Source of the DNA: Segetimicrobium sp035279545
GTDB taxonomy: Bacteria; Sysuimicrobiota; Sysuimicrobiia; Sysuimicrobiales; Segetimicrobiaceae
Reading direction: 5' to 3'
DNA length: 30,831 nt
Assembly (NCBI GenBank): GCA_035279545.1
Contig: DATEHM010000275.1
Location: 1 to 30,831, forward strand
The position numbers and the translations under genes are program-made. Positions 1-7,283 of the stretch are shown in pieces. The notes beneath the pieces were generated by a model, which did no database searches, had not been told where the DNA came from, and worked only from the letters and a program-made list of their open reading frames with translations. Each line of letters opens with the position of its first letter. Position 1 is the stretch's first letter.

Positions 1-138
1 CAGGCGCAGCGCGCTCCCATCGTCGAGCGCCGCCCGCCTGGCCCGAGCACCGGCCAGCGCGGAGTCCACCTGCTGGAGCTTCCAGAGCCGCTCCAGGGCC
101 TGCCCGGTCTCGGGGTGGTCCACGGGCTCGGTCATCAT
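1..138 (-). CDS. N-terminus of Zn-ribbon/coiled-coil protein (COG1579-like), partial
   Basis: Only the first 46 codons are in the window; the gene runs off the left edge. Two adjacent ATG codons (138 and 135) could start it. The 138 start gives an ATGA-type overlap with the stop of the gene upstream, so the two are probably translationally coupled. The visible protein contains LERLWKLQQVDSAL, which resembles the opening helix of the predicted nucleic-acid-binding, Zn-ribbon-ended coiled-coil family (COG1579), where a 'LLxLQxxD' pattern is usual. The C-terminal zinc ribbon that would settle the family lies outside the window. The family assignment is an inference from a short N-terminus. Confidence 0.55.
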   Translation of the reverse strand, partial: MMTEPVDHPETGQALERLWKLQQVDSALAGARARRAALDDGSALRL

Positions 139-1361
139 CGCGGGGTCACCAGGTAGATGCCGTGGCGCCCGTCGTCGCTCTCCGCGACGAACGCGATCTG
201 GCCGCGACCGTTCAGCGCCGGGGCATCGAAGGCGGTGAACCGGGCCCCCGACGGGGTGGGGTCGCCGGCGCGGACAACCGCGCGCACGCCGGCGCGGGTC
301 GCCAGGTAGATGCCCCGCGGGATCGGGCTGGGGGTGCCCAGTTCGAAGACGACCTCCTCGCGCTCGTTCATCACGCTGTTCACGAACGTCGTCAGCACGT
401 CCCCGGACGCCGCCTCGCCCTGCCGGGCCAGCGCCACCAGCTGCGCCAGGCCGGTAACATAGTAGGCCTCCCGCACCGTGCTGCGGACGGTCCGGCCGAC
501 GAACCCGACGGTGCCGGCGCCCGTCAGGTTGACGAAGCCGAACTCGGTAAACGGGCCGCCCACCGGGGCGTCGTCGTCGGTGGTCACGACCGGCACCGGC
601 CGGGTGCCCACCAGCACGTACACCCCGAACGCCACCCGCGGGGCCGTCGACGCCACGAACGCGATCTGGCCGTGATCGTTCTGCGCCGGGCTGCCGTCGA
701 GGAAAAATTGGAAGCGCCCGCCGCCGGGCGCGCGCTGGCCGCTCAGGACCAGGGCGGTAATGCTCCCCTCGTTGGCGACGAAGATCCCCTCCTGCGCGCC
801 CTGGGTCATGCGGCCGACGAAGGCGACGGTGTCCTCGACGTTGATCGTCGGGTTGGCGAAGTCGCTGAACAGGCCCCCCGAGGGCGCCGGCTGTCCGACG
901 GCCACGATCGGCGCGATCGTCCCGGCCCGGGCGAGGTAGAGGCCCTGGCGCGCGGTCCGGTCGCTGGTGCGGGCGAGGAACACGACCGTGTCCCGGTCGT
1001 TGAGGACGACGTCGTTAAAGACCTCGAACGTCCCCCCGGTCGGCGCGGGCTGTCCGGTCGACGCCAGCGCGGTGGTGTGCCCTCCCGCCCGCAGGTAGAT
1101 CGAATCGTGCGCGGCGGCGGACGTCGTCAGCGCCGCGAAGACCAGGTCGCCCCGGTCGTTCAGCGCGGGGTCGGAGAATTCGGTAAACGTTCCGCCGTTG
1201 GGCGCGGCCTGCCCGGTCAGGAACACGGCGCGCGCCACGTCCGGACGCGGGGCGGACGCGGGGACGGCGGCGGAAACGAGCGCCGGCGGCCCCGCGGGTT
1301 GGGACCGCGCGGGCGCGGCAAACAGCGCGAGGACCACCAGCAGGTATCCCAGCCTCGTCAT
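135..1361 (-). CDS. Secreted NxxGxxAF tandem-repeat protein
   Basis: A 408-residue protein with a hydrophobic N-terminal segment ending near PARSQP, which fits a Sec signal peptide. The mature part is built from about seven repeats of roughly 50 residues. Each repeat begins with a G(Q/D)xAPxGG.F..F turn and continues with LNDRGDLVFAA- or LNGRGQIAFVAE-like strands and a G(I/L)YL strand. This matches the tandem-repeat family named for its NxxGxxAF motif, generally predicted to be extracellular beta-propeller-like proteins of unknown function. No C-terminal sorting signal or anchor is visible. The gene overlaps the partial downstream gene by four bases and is divergent from the amidohydrolase across 122 bases. 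Secretion is well supported; function is unknown. Confidence 0.8.
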   Translation of the reverse strand: MTRLGYLLVVLALFAAPARSQPAGPPALVSAAVPASAPRPDVARAVFLTGQAAPNGGTFTEFSDPALNDRGDLVFAALTTSAAAHDSIYLRAGGHTTALASTGQPAPTGGTFEVFNDVVLNDRDTVVFLARTSDRTARQGLYLARAGTIAPIVAVGQPAPSGGLFSDFANPTINVEDTVAFVGRMTQGAQEGIFVANEGSITALVLSGQRAPGGGRFQFFLDGSPAQNDHGQIAFVASTAPRVAFGVYVLVGTRPVPVVTTDDDAPVGGPFTEFGFVNLTGAGTVGFVGRTVRSTVREAYYVTGLAQLVALARQGEAASGDVLTTFVNSVMNEREEVVFELGTPSPIPRGIYLATRAGVRAVVRAGDPTPSGARFTAFDAPALNGRGQIAFVAESDDGRHGIYLVTPR

Positions 1362-1483
1362 CCTGCTCCTATCCTAGCCGAGCGCCGGGGGCGGCACAAC
1401 AGGAGAACGGCCCGCGGGAGAGGGGCTTCCCGGCGCTCGGGGCGAAATTCTCGACCGAGACCTGGAGAAGGAGCGCCGCATCC

Positions 1484-2383
1484 GTGTCCACCATCGTCGA
1501 CAGCCATCTGCACCTGGTCACCGCGGACATGTTCCACCGCCTTCGCGGTCGGGCGTGGCCGGTCCGGCCCAGCGCGGTCGCGAAGCTCACCGGAGAAGGG
1601 GGACGGTGGGCCGAGCGGATCCGCAGCCTGGAGGGGGTGACGCTCCGGGAGCAGGCTGCCCGCTGGACCGCCGCCTTCGACCGCGCCGGGGTGCGGACGG
1701 GGTTCTTCATCGCCATCGGCGAGGGCAACGAGGAGCTCGCGGAGTTCGTGCGATCCGACCCGTCGAGGTTCCAGGCCTGGGGGAGCGTGGTGGATCCGCT
1801 GGCGCCGGAGGCGGCGGCGACGGTCGGGCGGTTCCGCGAGTGGGGGCTCAGGGGCCTCAAGCTCTACCCGCCGACCCAGCGGTTCAGCGCGAGCGATCGC
1901 GCCGTCTACCCCGTCTACGAGGCGGCGGCGGCGGCGGGGCTCGCGGTCCTCTTCCATTTCGGGATCACGGTGGCGCCGATCTACGACCTGCTGTACGCCA
2001 ACCCGCTCCACCTCTCGGCGGCGGCGAAGGACTTTCCGGAGATCACGTTTACGATCGCCCACTGCGGCGCGGGATTCCTCCGCGAGGCGCTGTTCTTGGC
2101 CTACCACACCGACAACATCTGGGTGGACACGTCGGGCACCAACAACTGGCGGGAGTTTACGCCGGGGTCACCGCCCCTGGAGCAGGTCTTCCGCGATCTC
2201 CTCCGGACCTACGGGCCGCGGCGGATCATGTTCGGCACGGACTCCACGCTCCCCCAGGAGTACCGAGAGCCGATCCTCGCCGAGCAGCGCGCGACGTTCG
2301 AGCGGCTGGTCGCGGCGGAGGAGGACCGCGCCGCGATCCTCGGGGGGAACGCCCGGTGCCTGTTCGGCCTCCCCGAGGGGTAG
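1484..2383 (+). CDS. Amidohydrolase-family (amidohydrolase 2) TIM-barrel hydrolase
   Basis: A 299-residue protein and the only convincing plus-strand gene in the window. Metal-ligand motifs of the amidohydrolase superfamily appear in order: HLH near the N-terminus (H8, H10), FHFG (H158), AHCG (H193) and FGTDS (D253). The family hydrolyses or decarboxylates small cyclic or carboxylate substrates in the cytoplasm using one or two divalent metals. The substrate cannot be read from the sequence. The chosen start is GTG at 1484, preceded by a purine-rich GGAGAAGGAG about 13 bases upstream; no better in-frame ATG gives the HLH motif. It faces away from the repeat-protein gene and converges on the riboswitch transcript, so it is probably unrelated to the polysaccharide locus. 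Confidence 0.85.
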   Translation: MSTIVDSHLHLVTADMFHRLRGRAWPVRPSAVAKLTGEGGRWAERIRSLEGVTLREQAARWTAAFDRAGVRTGFFIAIGEGNEELAEFVRSDPSRFQAWGSVVDPLAPEAAATVGRFREWGLRGLKLYPPTQRFSASDRAVYPVYEAAAAAGLAVLFHFGITVAPIYDLLYANPLHLSAAAKDFPEITFTIAHCGAGFLREALFLAYHTDNIWVDTSGTNNWREFTPGSPPLEQVFRDLLRTYGPRRIMFGTDSTLPQEYREPILAEQRATFERLVAAEEDRAAILGGNARCLFGLPEG

Positions 2384-2443
2384 CTTCCCTACGGGCTGCG
2401 GAGCATCCCCGCGACCGCGCCGCTCGGGACCATCGGGCGGGCC

Positions 2444-2485
2444 AAGAAAAACAGACGAGGCCGGGGAGGGGTTCCCGGCCCCGCC
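2444..2485 (-). terminator. Intrinsic terminator of the riboswitch transcript
   Basis: Read on the minus strand, a GC stem GGCCGGG/CCCGGCC (7 bp, 8-base loop) extends outward through a further five pairs, two of them G-U, and is followed by TGTTTTTCTT. The T-rich tail lies only on the minus-strand side, so it terminates leftward transcription, about 310 bases after the predicted start of the riboswitch RNA. Confidence 0.75.
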
Positions 2486-2502
2486 TTAGGGGGGGAGGTG
2501 CA

Positions 2503-2652
2503 CTAGCTCAACGGAAAGGGAGCCAACCGGGCGGCGGCGGCGATGCACACCGCCTCCCGGGAGCGACCCGATCGAGACCGCCCGCGGGGTGAGACGAAAA
2601 GGCCCGCGAGGGTGAATACCCACCGGCCGGACGCGCCCTGGCGGCGCTCCAT
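2503..2652 (-). CDS. 49-residue ORF under c-di-GMP riboswitch control (hypothetical)
   Basis: The ATG at 2652 lies eight bases after a strong Shine-Dalgarno (AAGGGGG, 2661-2667), which itself directly follows the closing strand of the GEMM-I aptamer. That is the layout expected of a riboswitch controlling translation. The product is Arg/Ser/Ala-rich and begins MERRQGASGRWVFTLAGLFV; the stretch WVFTLAGLFV is weakly hydrophobic but too short for a confident membrane helix. It has one cysteine (C36) and no recognised domain. The stop is followed within 20 bases by the terminator stem, so nothing else appears to be carried on the RNA. It could be a true small protein, a truncated remnant of a larger regulated gene, or incidental coding on a regulatory RNA. 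The start context is seen; the function is unknown. Confidence 0.45.
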   Translation of the reverse strand: MERRQGASGRWVFTLAGLFVSPRGRSRSGRSREAVCIAAAARLAPFPLS

Positions 2653-2663
2653 GCGATCGTCCC

Positions 2664-2745
2664 CCTTCGGCAACCCGGCTGACCTCGCGAGAGGTCCCGT
2701 GGCTTTGCGTCCCTGGGTCGCCCCAGGTTTGCCTTTATCGGTGGG
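2664..2745 (-). ncRNA. Cyclic di-GMP class I riboswitch (GEMM-I)
   Basis: On the minus strand the conserved core is in order: GGCAAACC; a hairpin CCTGGG-GCGA-CCCAGG with a GNRA tetraloop (2712-2727); GACGCAAAGCC (2701-2711); a second hairpin arm ACCT...AGGT; and GGGTTGCCGAAG, whose TTGCC pairs with the opening GGCAA. This is the class I c-di-GMP aptamer. The base just before CAAACC is G, as in c-di-GMP-selective members; cGAMP-type variants carry A there. The 3' strand runs straight into the Shine-Dalgarno of the 49-codon ORF, which favours translational control. A GC hairpin followed by TTTT inside that ORF (about 2592-2630) leaves transcriptional attenuation possible. Confidence 0.92.
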
Positions 2746-2801
2746 AGACCGAGATCCGGTGCTCCCCCGCGGTACACAAGATCACCGCGACTTGCCCACG
2801 C

Positions 2802-2830
2802 ATCATACGCATAGGAGAGGGCGATGTCAA
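2802..2830 (-). promoter_or_regulatory. Sigma70-type promoter of the riboswitch RNA
   Basis: A perfect -35 TTGACA (2825-2830) and a near-perfect -10 TATGAT (2802-2807) are separated by exactly 17 bases. Transcription should start near 2795 and run leftward, placing the aptamer about 50 bases into the RNA. The promoter begins about 30 bases after the stop of the last glycosyltransferase gene, so the riboswitch does not depend on read-through from the polysaccharide operon. It is the closest match to consensus found in the window. Confidence 0.8.
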
Positions 2831-2860
2831 TGCAGGTTCGAGAGAAGTTCGGTAAAGGAT

Positions 2861-4090
2861 CTATGGAAGTTTCGCGGCGAGCGCCACCGCCTCGCGATAC
2901 GCGGCATTGATGCGTTCCACCTTCTCCTCCCACCGATACACATCGGCGATTCGTTGCCTTCCCGAGTCGGCGAGCCTCTGGCGATGCACCGGATCTCGCG
3001 ACAAACACCGCATCGCCTCCGCGAGATCTCGCACCGCCTGTGCGGGCGCGCGCGCCGGAACTTGAATCCCGCTCCCCATCGTCACCTCGGCGGGCCCCCC
3101 CAGCTTGAGGCAGATGACGGGGCGGCCCATCGCCATCGCCTCCAAGCACACCGTCCCTCCCGAATCGCGCATTCCGGGAAAGACCAAGACGTGGGACCTC
3201 GCCAGCATCTCCCAGGCCTCCTCGCGGGGCAGTCTCCCCCAAAATCTGGCCCTCGAGGCGATGCCGAGGGCCTCGGCCTGGTGTTGCAGTCTGTGCCGTT
3301 CGGGGCCGTCCCCTACCACCCAATACTCCGCGTCGAGCCCGGCCTGCGCAAATGCCCGCAGGGCCAGATGGACGCCCTTCCATCGGAACAGGTTGCCGAT
3401 GGTGATAAACCGCAGCGGCGCCTCGGCGGGCGGCGGATAACCGGCCAGCCGGGAGAGATCGCCGTCTGGCAGCCCCAGCTGGCTCAGGATCCGTACGTTG
3501 CGCGCACGCAGCCGAAGCAACCGGTCCGCGGTCGCCGGGGTGGTGGCCAGCGTCACGGCACTCCGTCTGGCGGTGAGCCGAACGAAGGGATCATGCTCAC
3601 CCACCCACCGGGCCAGGTCCCGGATGACTTCGTGGGCCGCCCCGATCGGGCCCAAATCGCGCCGAAACGCGCTGGGAATCGATTCTCCGCCACCCACCGG
3701 TCCCCAGACGAACGGGACCCTCAGCCACGCCAGGACGCTCGGCGTCCAGTATTTCACAAAGGTGAGATGGTGCGCGACATCAAACCTGATGCCGCGGTGT
3801 AGTCTGAGAGCGGTGAAGCCGGCGCCGAGTTGCCAGAGATAGTAGTACAGCTGCACACCCCGCTCCCCATGCTTCCACCAGCGGGCCCATCGCGGCAGGT
3901 CGTAGTAGACGAAGTGCACGCTCGGCATCGGGATGCGGGTCGTCTCCCGCTCGATCGCCGGGCGGTTATTGACCCGCGTCAGGGCCCAGACCTCATGATG
4001 CGCAGCCAGCGCCTGGACGGTGCCCCAGCCCACCCCAGGCTCCGATCCTCTGTGCGGCTCGCAGGCGTAGACGGACAGCAAAATCTTCAT
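2861..4090 (-). CDS. GT4-family glycosyltransferase (last gene of the polysaccharide locus)
   Basis: A 409-residue protein starting MKILLSVYACEPHRGSEPGV; the EPGVG(W) glycine-rich loop is the usual acceptor-side start of GT-B retaining transferases. The C-terminal half has the donor-binding pattern: ITIGNLFRWKGV, WVVGDGPER, RARFWGRLPREEAWEML, VLVFPGMRDSGGTVCLEAMAMGRPVI. The E-x7-E-type motif is altered here but the GT4 frame is clear. It would transfer a nucleotide-activated sugar to the lipid-linked repeat unit at the cytoplasmic face. The start overlaps the stop of the deacetylase gene (ATGA), indicating coupling. The open frame continues upstream of 4090 only as a shadow of the deacetylase. 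Sugar and linkage are unknown. Confidence 0.9.
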   Translation of the reverse strand: MKILLSVYACEPHRGSEPGVGWGTVQALAAHHEVWALTRVNNRPAIERETTRIPMPSVHFVYYDLPRWARWWKHGERGVQLYYYLWQLGAGFTALRLHRGIRFDVAHHLTFVKYWTPSVLAWLRVPFVWGPVGGGESIPSAFRRDLGPIGAAHEVIRDLARWVGEHDPFVRLTARRSAVTLATTPATADRLLRLRARNVRILSQLGLPDGDLSRLAGYPPPAEAPLRFITIGNLFRWKGVHLALRAFAQAGLDAEYWVVGDGPERHRLQHQAEALGIASRARFWGRLPREEAWEMLARSHVLVFPGMRDSGGTVCLEAMAMGRPVICLKLGGPAEVTMGSGIQVPARAPAQAVRDLAEAMRCLSRDPVHRQRLADSGRQRIADVYRWEEKVERINAAYREAVALAAKLP

Positions 4091-4911
4091 GGTCCGAGGC
4101 GCGAGCGCCCCGCACCGAAAGGCGCGTGAAGCTTCCTCCGCACGGCGAAACGCGCCCGGCTCGGCATCAGTCGTTTGACAAACCACGCCCCCCTCATCGC
4201 CAGGGGCATCGCACCGACCCGGAGGGCGGCGGTGACCCATCCGCGGCCCAGGGTAAACTCGGTCACCGGAATGCACGGGATCTCCCAGCGCGCTTCCCAG
4301 GACGTATAGATCCCCCAGCGCATCGATCGCGACGCCAGGTACCCATACCGGCTGAGCGCCGGCCGCACCACCCGGCTGCCCAGTCCTCCCGGGGGGGCAA
4401 AATAGGCCACCGGCGCACCGCCGACATCTTCGAGGAGCTTCTTGGAGTCCTCCAATTCCCTGCGCATCGCGTCGGGCGGCATGCCCTTCTCCAGGCACAG
4501 GTGATCGAACCCGTGCGAACCAATCCGGATCCCCAACGCATGGAGGCCGCGCACCCGGTGTGGCGGGAGGAAACCCGGCCGCCCCACTCGACCCGCCGGC
4601 ACGAAGAAGATCGCCCGAAGATCCCGTCGGGCCAGTTCCTCCCCCACCCACAGATGATCTTCCGTCCCGTCATCAAACGTCAGGACGGCGGCGCCTTTCC
4701 GCATGGGCTCTCCCGAAGCCAGCTCGGTCTCGGTCGCGGTGCCGATCGCCGCGATGGTGTCCAGCAGGCGGCAGAACGATCTCCGCGTGATGTCGTGATC
4801 CCGTTCGCACGCTTCCACCACCCGGTGGAAGGTGAGCACGCACAGCCCGCCCCGTGCCCCCTGCGCACCGCGGTCTGCCCGCCGGCGCGGCTCTTCCCGC
4901 GGCGGGCTCAT
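4087..4911 (-). CDS. Polysaccharide deacetylase (NodB/CE4 family)
   Basis: About 274 residues from ATG 4911. NodB-domain motifs are present: LTFDDG (catalytic and metal aspartates D80, D81), SHGFDH (zinc histidines H133, H137) and the motif-3 region FAPPGG. The family removes N- or O-acetyl groups from sugars. No signal peptide or membrane helix is visible, so action on a cytoplasmic lipid-linked or nucleotide-bound intermediate is likely, though a protein of this type can also be secreted by other routes. A TTG 84 bases further upstream would extend the frame with an Arg/Ala-rich stretch that does not look like domain sequence, so the ATG is preferred; the start remains uncertain. It overlaps the following glycosyltransferase by four bases. 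Confidence 0.85.
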   Translation of the reverse strand: MSPPREEPRRRADRGAQGARGGLCVLTFHRVVEACERDHDITRRSFCRLLDTIAAIGTATETELASGEPMRKGAAVLTFDDGTEDHLWVGEELARRDLRAIFFVPAGRVGRPGFLPPHRVRGLHALGIRIGSHGFDHLCLEKGMPPDAMRRELEDSKKLLEDVGGAPVAYFAPPGGLGSRVVRPALSRYGYLASRSMRWGIYTSWEARWEIPCIPVTEFTLGRGWVTAALRVGAMPLAMRGAWFVKRLMPSRARFAVRRKLHAPFGAGRSRLGP

Positions 4912-5112
4912 GCCTCTCGCCGCAGGCGCAAGGCGCCTTGGACCCGCAGCGTCGCGCAGGATGATGCGGTGCCTGTCCGCAAACCGCCTCGGCAAGAGAT
5001 CCGACTCATTCTCGATTGGGACAGTTCACCGCCCGGTTGCCGAAAACCCGGTCGTGGGGGCCTCCGCCATTCCTGTGCATCGGTGCGGTGTAATGTATGG
5101 CTCGATTTCACC

Positions 5113-5985
5113 TCAATCACCAACCACTAGGCGGTCCGCGGCCAACACGTCCTTTCGGATAATGCCGAACAGCCCCTTGCCGTCGAAGCGCGGCGGATCA
5201 GGTCGAAGGGGCTCAGCGTAGCAGATCAGGGAATGATGACCCGAAAACGTCTGCGTGAAGGAACTGAAGCCCCGGTTGAGATCAATGTCGTCGACGACGA
5301 GAACCCCACCCGGGCGCAACGCCGCCCAAGCCCGATCAAGCTCGAAGCGCACATTGTCCTCGCTGTGTCGGCTGTCGTGGACGAACAGATCGATCCGCCC
5401 GAGCCGAGACAGCAGCCCGGGAAATCGCCGCCTGCTCGATCCCCTGACGTACGACCAGCGATCACGGAAGCGGTATCCCACCGCCACACCGACCTGCTCG
5501 CGCAACTCTCGCCTCAGCGGGGGCGGGCGATCGATGCTCCACAGGTGTCCCGCTCCATTCCGCTCGAGCGCTTCAAGGATGAACCGCGAGGTGAACCCAC
5601 GCGCCACTCCGGTCTCGACCGCAGTGGTCGGTAGCAAGTGCCGCGTCAGACACCAAACCGCACGCAACAATCCGGGGTCACCGTCATTGTAGCAGCCGAA
5701 CGTGGCCCGTCCGATGCGAAGCCCCTTCGCGCTGACCGGTGCTGTCACCTCGGGCCACAAGGCCCAGAATTCCGCAACGGCCGGGCATGGCCATGGTACG
5801 CCGAGAAGCTCGTGCAATCGGCGTTCCCAACCACGTTCCGCCTCGTACGGGCAAGCAGGCCTGCGGTGCTCCCGTCGCTCCCGCAATCGGGCCTCGAGCT
5901 CGATCAACGCCTCGATCGGGTCCGTCGCAGCGGCAATCGCCACCCGCGGCACATGCCTCAGGTGCCGCAGGGCGTCCCTGATCAT
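5113..5985 (-). CDS. Class I SAM-dependent methyltransferase
   Basis: 290 residues. A Rossmann-type methyltransferase domain occupies roughly residues 115-290: motif I AVETGVARGFTSRFILEAL, an acidic end of strand 2 at LWSIDRPP, LFVHDSRHSEDNV, and VLVVDDIDLNRGF. The pattern resembles the methyltransferase 24 group that modifies sugars or small molecules in glycan clusters. The N-terminal 110 residues are charged and unassigned. The start overlaps the stop of the ATP-grasp gene by four bases (ATGA), so it is part of a tightly coupled run with the ATP-grasp and FAD oxidoreductase genes. It probably methylates a sugar or an amide/carboxyl group on the glycan; the acceptor is unknown. About 200 bases without recognisable features follow before the deacetylase. 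Confidence 0.85.
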   Translation of the reverse strand: MIRDALRHLRHVPRVAIAAATDPIEALIELEARLRERREHRRPACPYEAERGWERRLHELLGVPWPCPAVAEFWALWPEVTAPVSAKGLRIGRATFGCYNDGDPGLLRAVWCLTRHLLPTTAVETGVARGFTSRFILEALERNGAGHLWSIDRPPPLRRELREQVGVAVGYRFRDRWSYVRGSSRRRFPGLLSRLGRIDLFVHDSRHSEDNVRFELDRAWAALRPGGVLVVDDIDLNRGFSSFTQTFSGHHSLICYAEPLRPDPPRFDGKGLFGIIRKDVLAADRLVVGD

Positions 5986-7283
5986 GGCTTCTCCCTCTTG
6001 TGCCGCATCTCCCCGGTCACATGCGGGTCGCGCCGACGCTCTGCGCCGTCGTGGCGGCCCAGGTTAGCCGCTCGAACCCGTTGGCGGCCTCGATAGGGAA
6101 CGTACCGTCGCACGGCTCTTTGTAGAAACCTCACCGATCCGCCCAGCACGTGGAACAACGCCGGCATCGGGTCGTCGAGGCGCCAATAGACATCGTAGAT
6201 CCTGGTGCTCGGCTGGGCAGCCCGCCGCGAGCGACTGCCGCGCGTCGACCGCCAATGCAACCAGGAGTCCCGCCAGATGACCGGAACGGGATGCTGTTCG
6301 ACGGGCGACGCCGCCAGACCAACTTCGTAGAGGTAGGCGGCGAGCGGGATGTTCACGCCGTGGATCGTCGCGACTTCCTCCTGCGCGTCGACCCGCCCCA
6401 CGGTCGGTTCGATCATGAGGAATCGGCCGGTGCGCGCATCCCGTTTGAACTCGATACCGCCCATTCCGACAAACGACACCCGCCGGAAGAATGCTTCCGT
6501 GAGACGCTCCAGCACGGGTTGCGCATCGGGAGCGGCGGTGCAGCTCGCTGTGACGCCGACATCCGGCGGCCAGATGCTGAGCTTGCGGCCGGTGAACGAA
6601 CAGACCGTCGCGCCGCCGGCCCCACGGTATTGGAGGCAAAAATAGAGCTCGCTGTCGGCGCCATCGATCCATTCCTGAACCACGAGATCCGGCACGACCG
6701 GGAGAATGCGGCGGCACACGGCGTCTGCCTGCTCGAGCGACGCGACTTTATAGGCCCGCGCGAATTGGCCCTTCAAGTACTCGGCTTTCTTCATCGCGGG
6801 TTTGACGATAGCGGGAAACGGCATTTCTGCCAGCCGGCCGAGATCCGCCACACTCTCGATTCTGACGGAGCGCGGGACGGGAAAGCCGTGGGCTTCCGCC
6901 AGCTGCAGAAAGCCTGTCTTGTGCATGAGCGAGACCAGATCATCATGGCTCGGCATTCGAAATCTGTAGCACCTCGCCAATTCGGCCCGATGTTCGGAGA
7001 CCGTTAGCGTCGCCTCGTCGCCCGTCAGGAAGAGCACTGGCCGGTCGGCAAACGTGGTGCCGAGCGCCAGCAGGTCGGTGACCAGCGACGGCCCGCTCGA
7101 CCCCGAGATGGGGACCTTTCGGGCGAAGCGCGTATGCATCGCCGGCGCGGAGGGATCGTCGTCGACCAGAATGATCGGGATGTCGGCTCGGCGCAGGCTG
7201 CGCACCAAGCCCAACCCGCAGGCCCCGGCGGCCCCCACGACGACGGCGGGGATCGGCGCTCGACCGCCCCGGACCCGGATCAT
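5982..7283 (-). CDS. ATP-grasp superfamily ligase-like protein
   Basis: 433 residues. The N-terminus has a pre-ATP-grasp Rossmann-like segment (VVVGAAGACGLGLVRSL, then LVDDDPSAP). The ATP-grasp core follows: FPAIVKPAMKK (nucleotide-binding lysine), DLVVQEWIDGADSELYF, and GMGGIEFKRDARTGRFLMIEPTVGR, which supplies the acidic metal ligands in the E-x-N/T position. These enzymes form amide or similar bonds through an acyl-phosphate. In a polysaccharide locus the likely role is attaching an amino acid or other acyl group to a sugar. The C-terminal 100 residues are Arg-rich and unassigned. It overlaps both neighbours by four bases, implying coordinate translation with the FAD oxidoreductase and the methyltransferase. 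Confidence 0.85.
   Translation of the reverse strand: MIRVRGGRAPIPAVVVGAAGACGLGLVRSLRRADIPIILVDDDPSAPAMHTRFARKVPISGSSGPSLVTDLLALGTTFADRPVLFLTGDEATLTVSEHRAELARCYRFRMPSHDDLVSLMHKTGFLQLAEAHGFPVPRSVRIESVADLGRLAEMPFPAIVKPAMKKAEYLKGQFARAYKVASLEQADAVCRRILPVVPDLVVQEWIDGADSELYFCLQYRGAGGATVCSFTGRKLSIWPPDVGVTASCTAAPDAQPVLERLTEAFFRRVSFVGMGGIEFKRDARTGRFLMIEPTVGRVDAQEEVATIHGVNIPLAAYLYEVGLAASPVEQHPVPVIWRDSWLHWRSTRGSRSRRAAQPSTRIYDVYWRLDDPMPALFHVLGGSVRFLQRAVRRYVPYRGRQRVRAANLGRHDGAERRRDPHVTGEMRHKREKP

Larger units (their letters stand above)
2384..2860. other. Region between the amidohydrolase and the glycosyltransferase, holding a riboswitch transcription unit
   Basis: No gene of ordinary size is supported in these 477 bases. 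Everything recognisable is on the minus strand and forms one short unit: promoter (2802-2830), c-di-GMP aptamer (2664-2745), 49-codon ORF (2503-2652) and terminator (2444-2485), each listed separately. The remaining bases, 2384-2443, show nothing beyond a GC-rich spacer after the amidohydrolase stop codon. Confidence 0.7.

Noticed and set aside
162..1640. Long plus-strand frame opposite the repeat protein
   Set aside because: Arg/Gly/Asp-rich translation without domains, antisense to a protein with a clear signal peptide and regular repeats; a GC-rich shadow.
2592..2630. GC hairpin with TTTT inside the 49-codon ORF as the main terminator
   Set aside because: Stem pairing is interrupted and the T-run is short; the hairpin at 2444-2485 is far stronger. 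Kept only as an alternative expression platform.
2508..3383. 291-codon minus-strand frame crossing the riboswitch and the glycosyltransferase end
   Set aside because: Runs through the promoter, aptamer and another gene in a different frame, with a low-complexity translation; not coding.
4091..4651. N-terminal extension of the last glycosyltransferase frame
   Set aside because: It is the deacetylase gene read in another frame; the MKILLSVYACEP start at 4090 with the ATGA overlap is the natural one.
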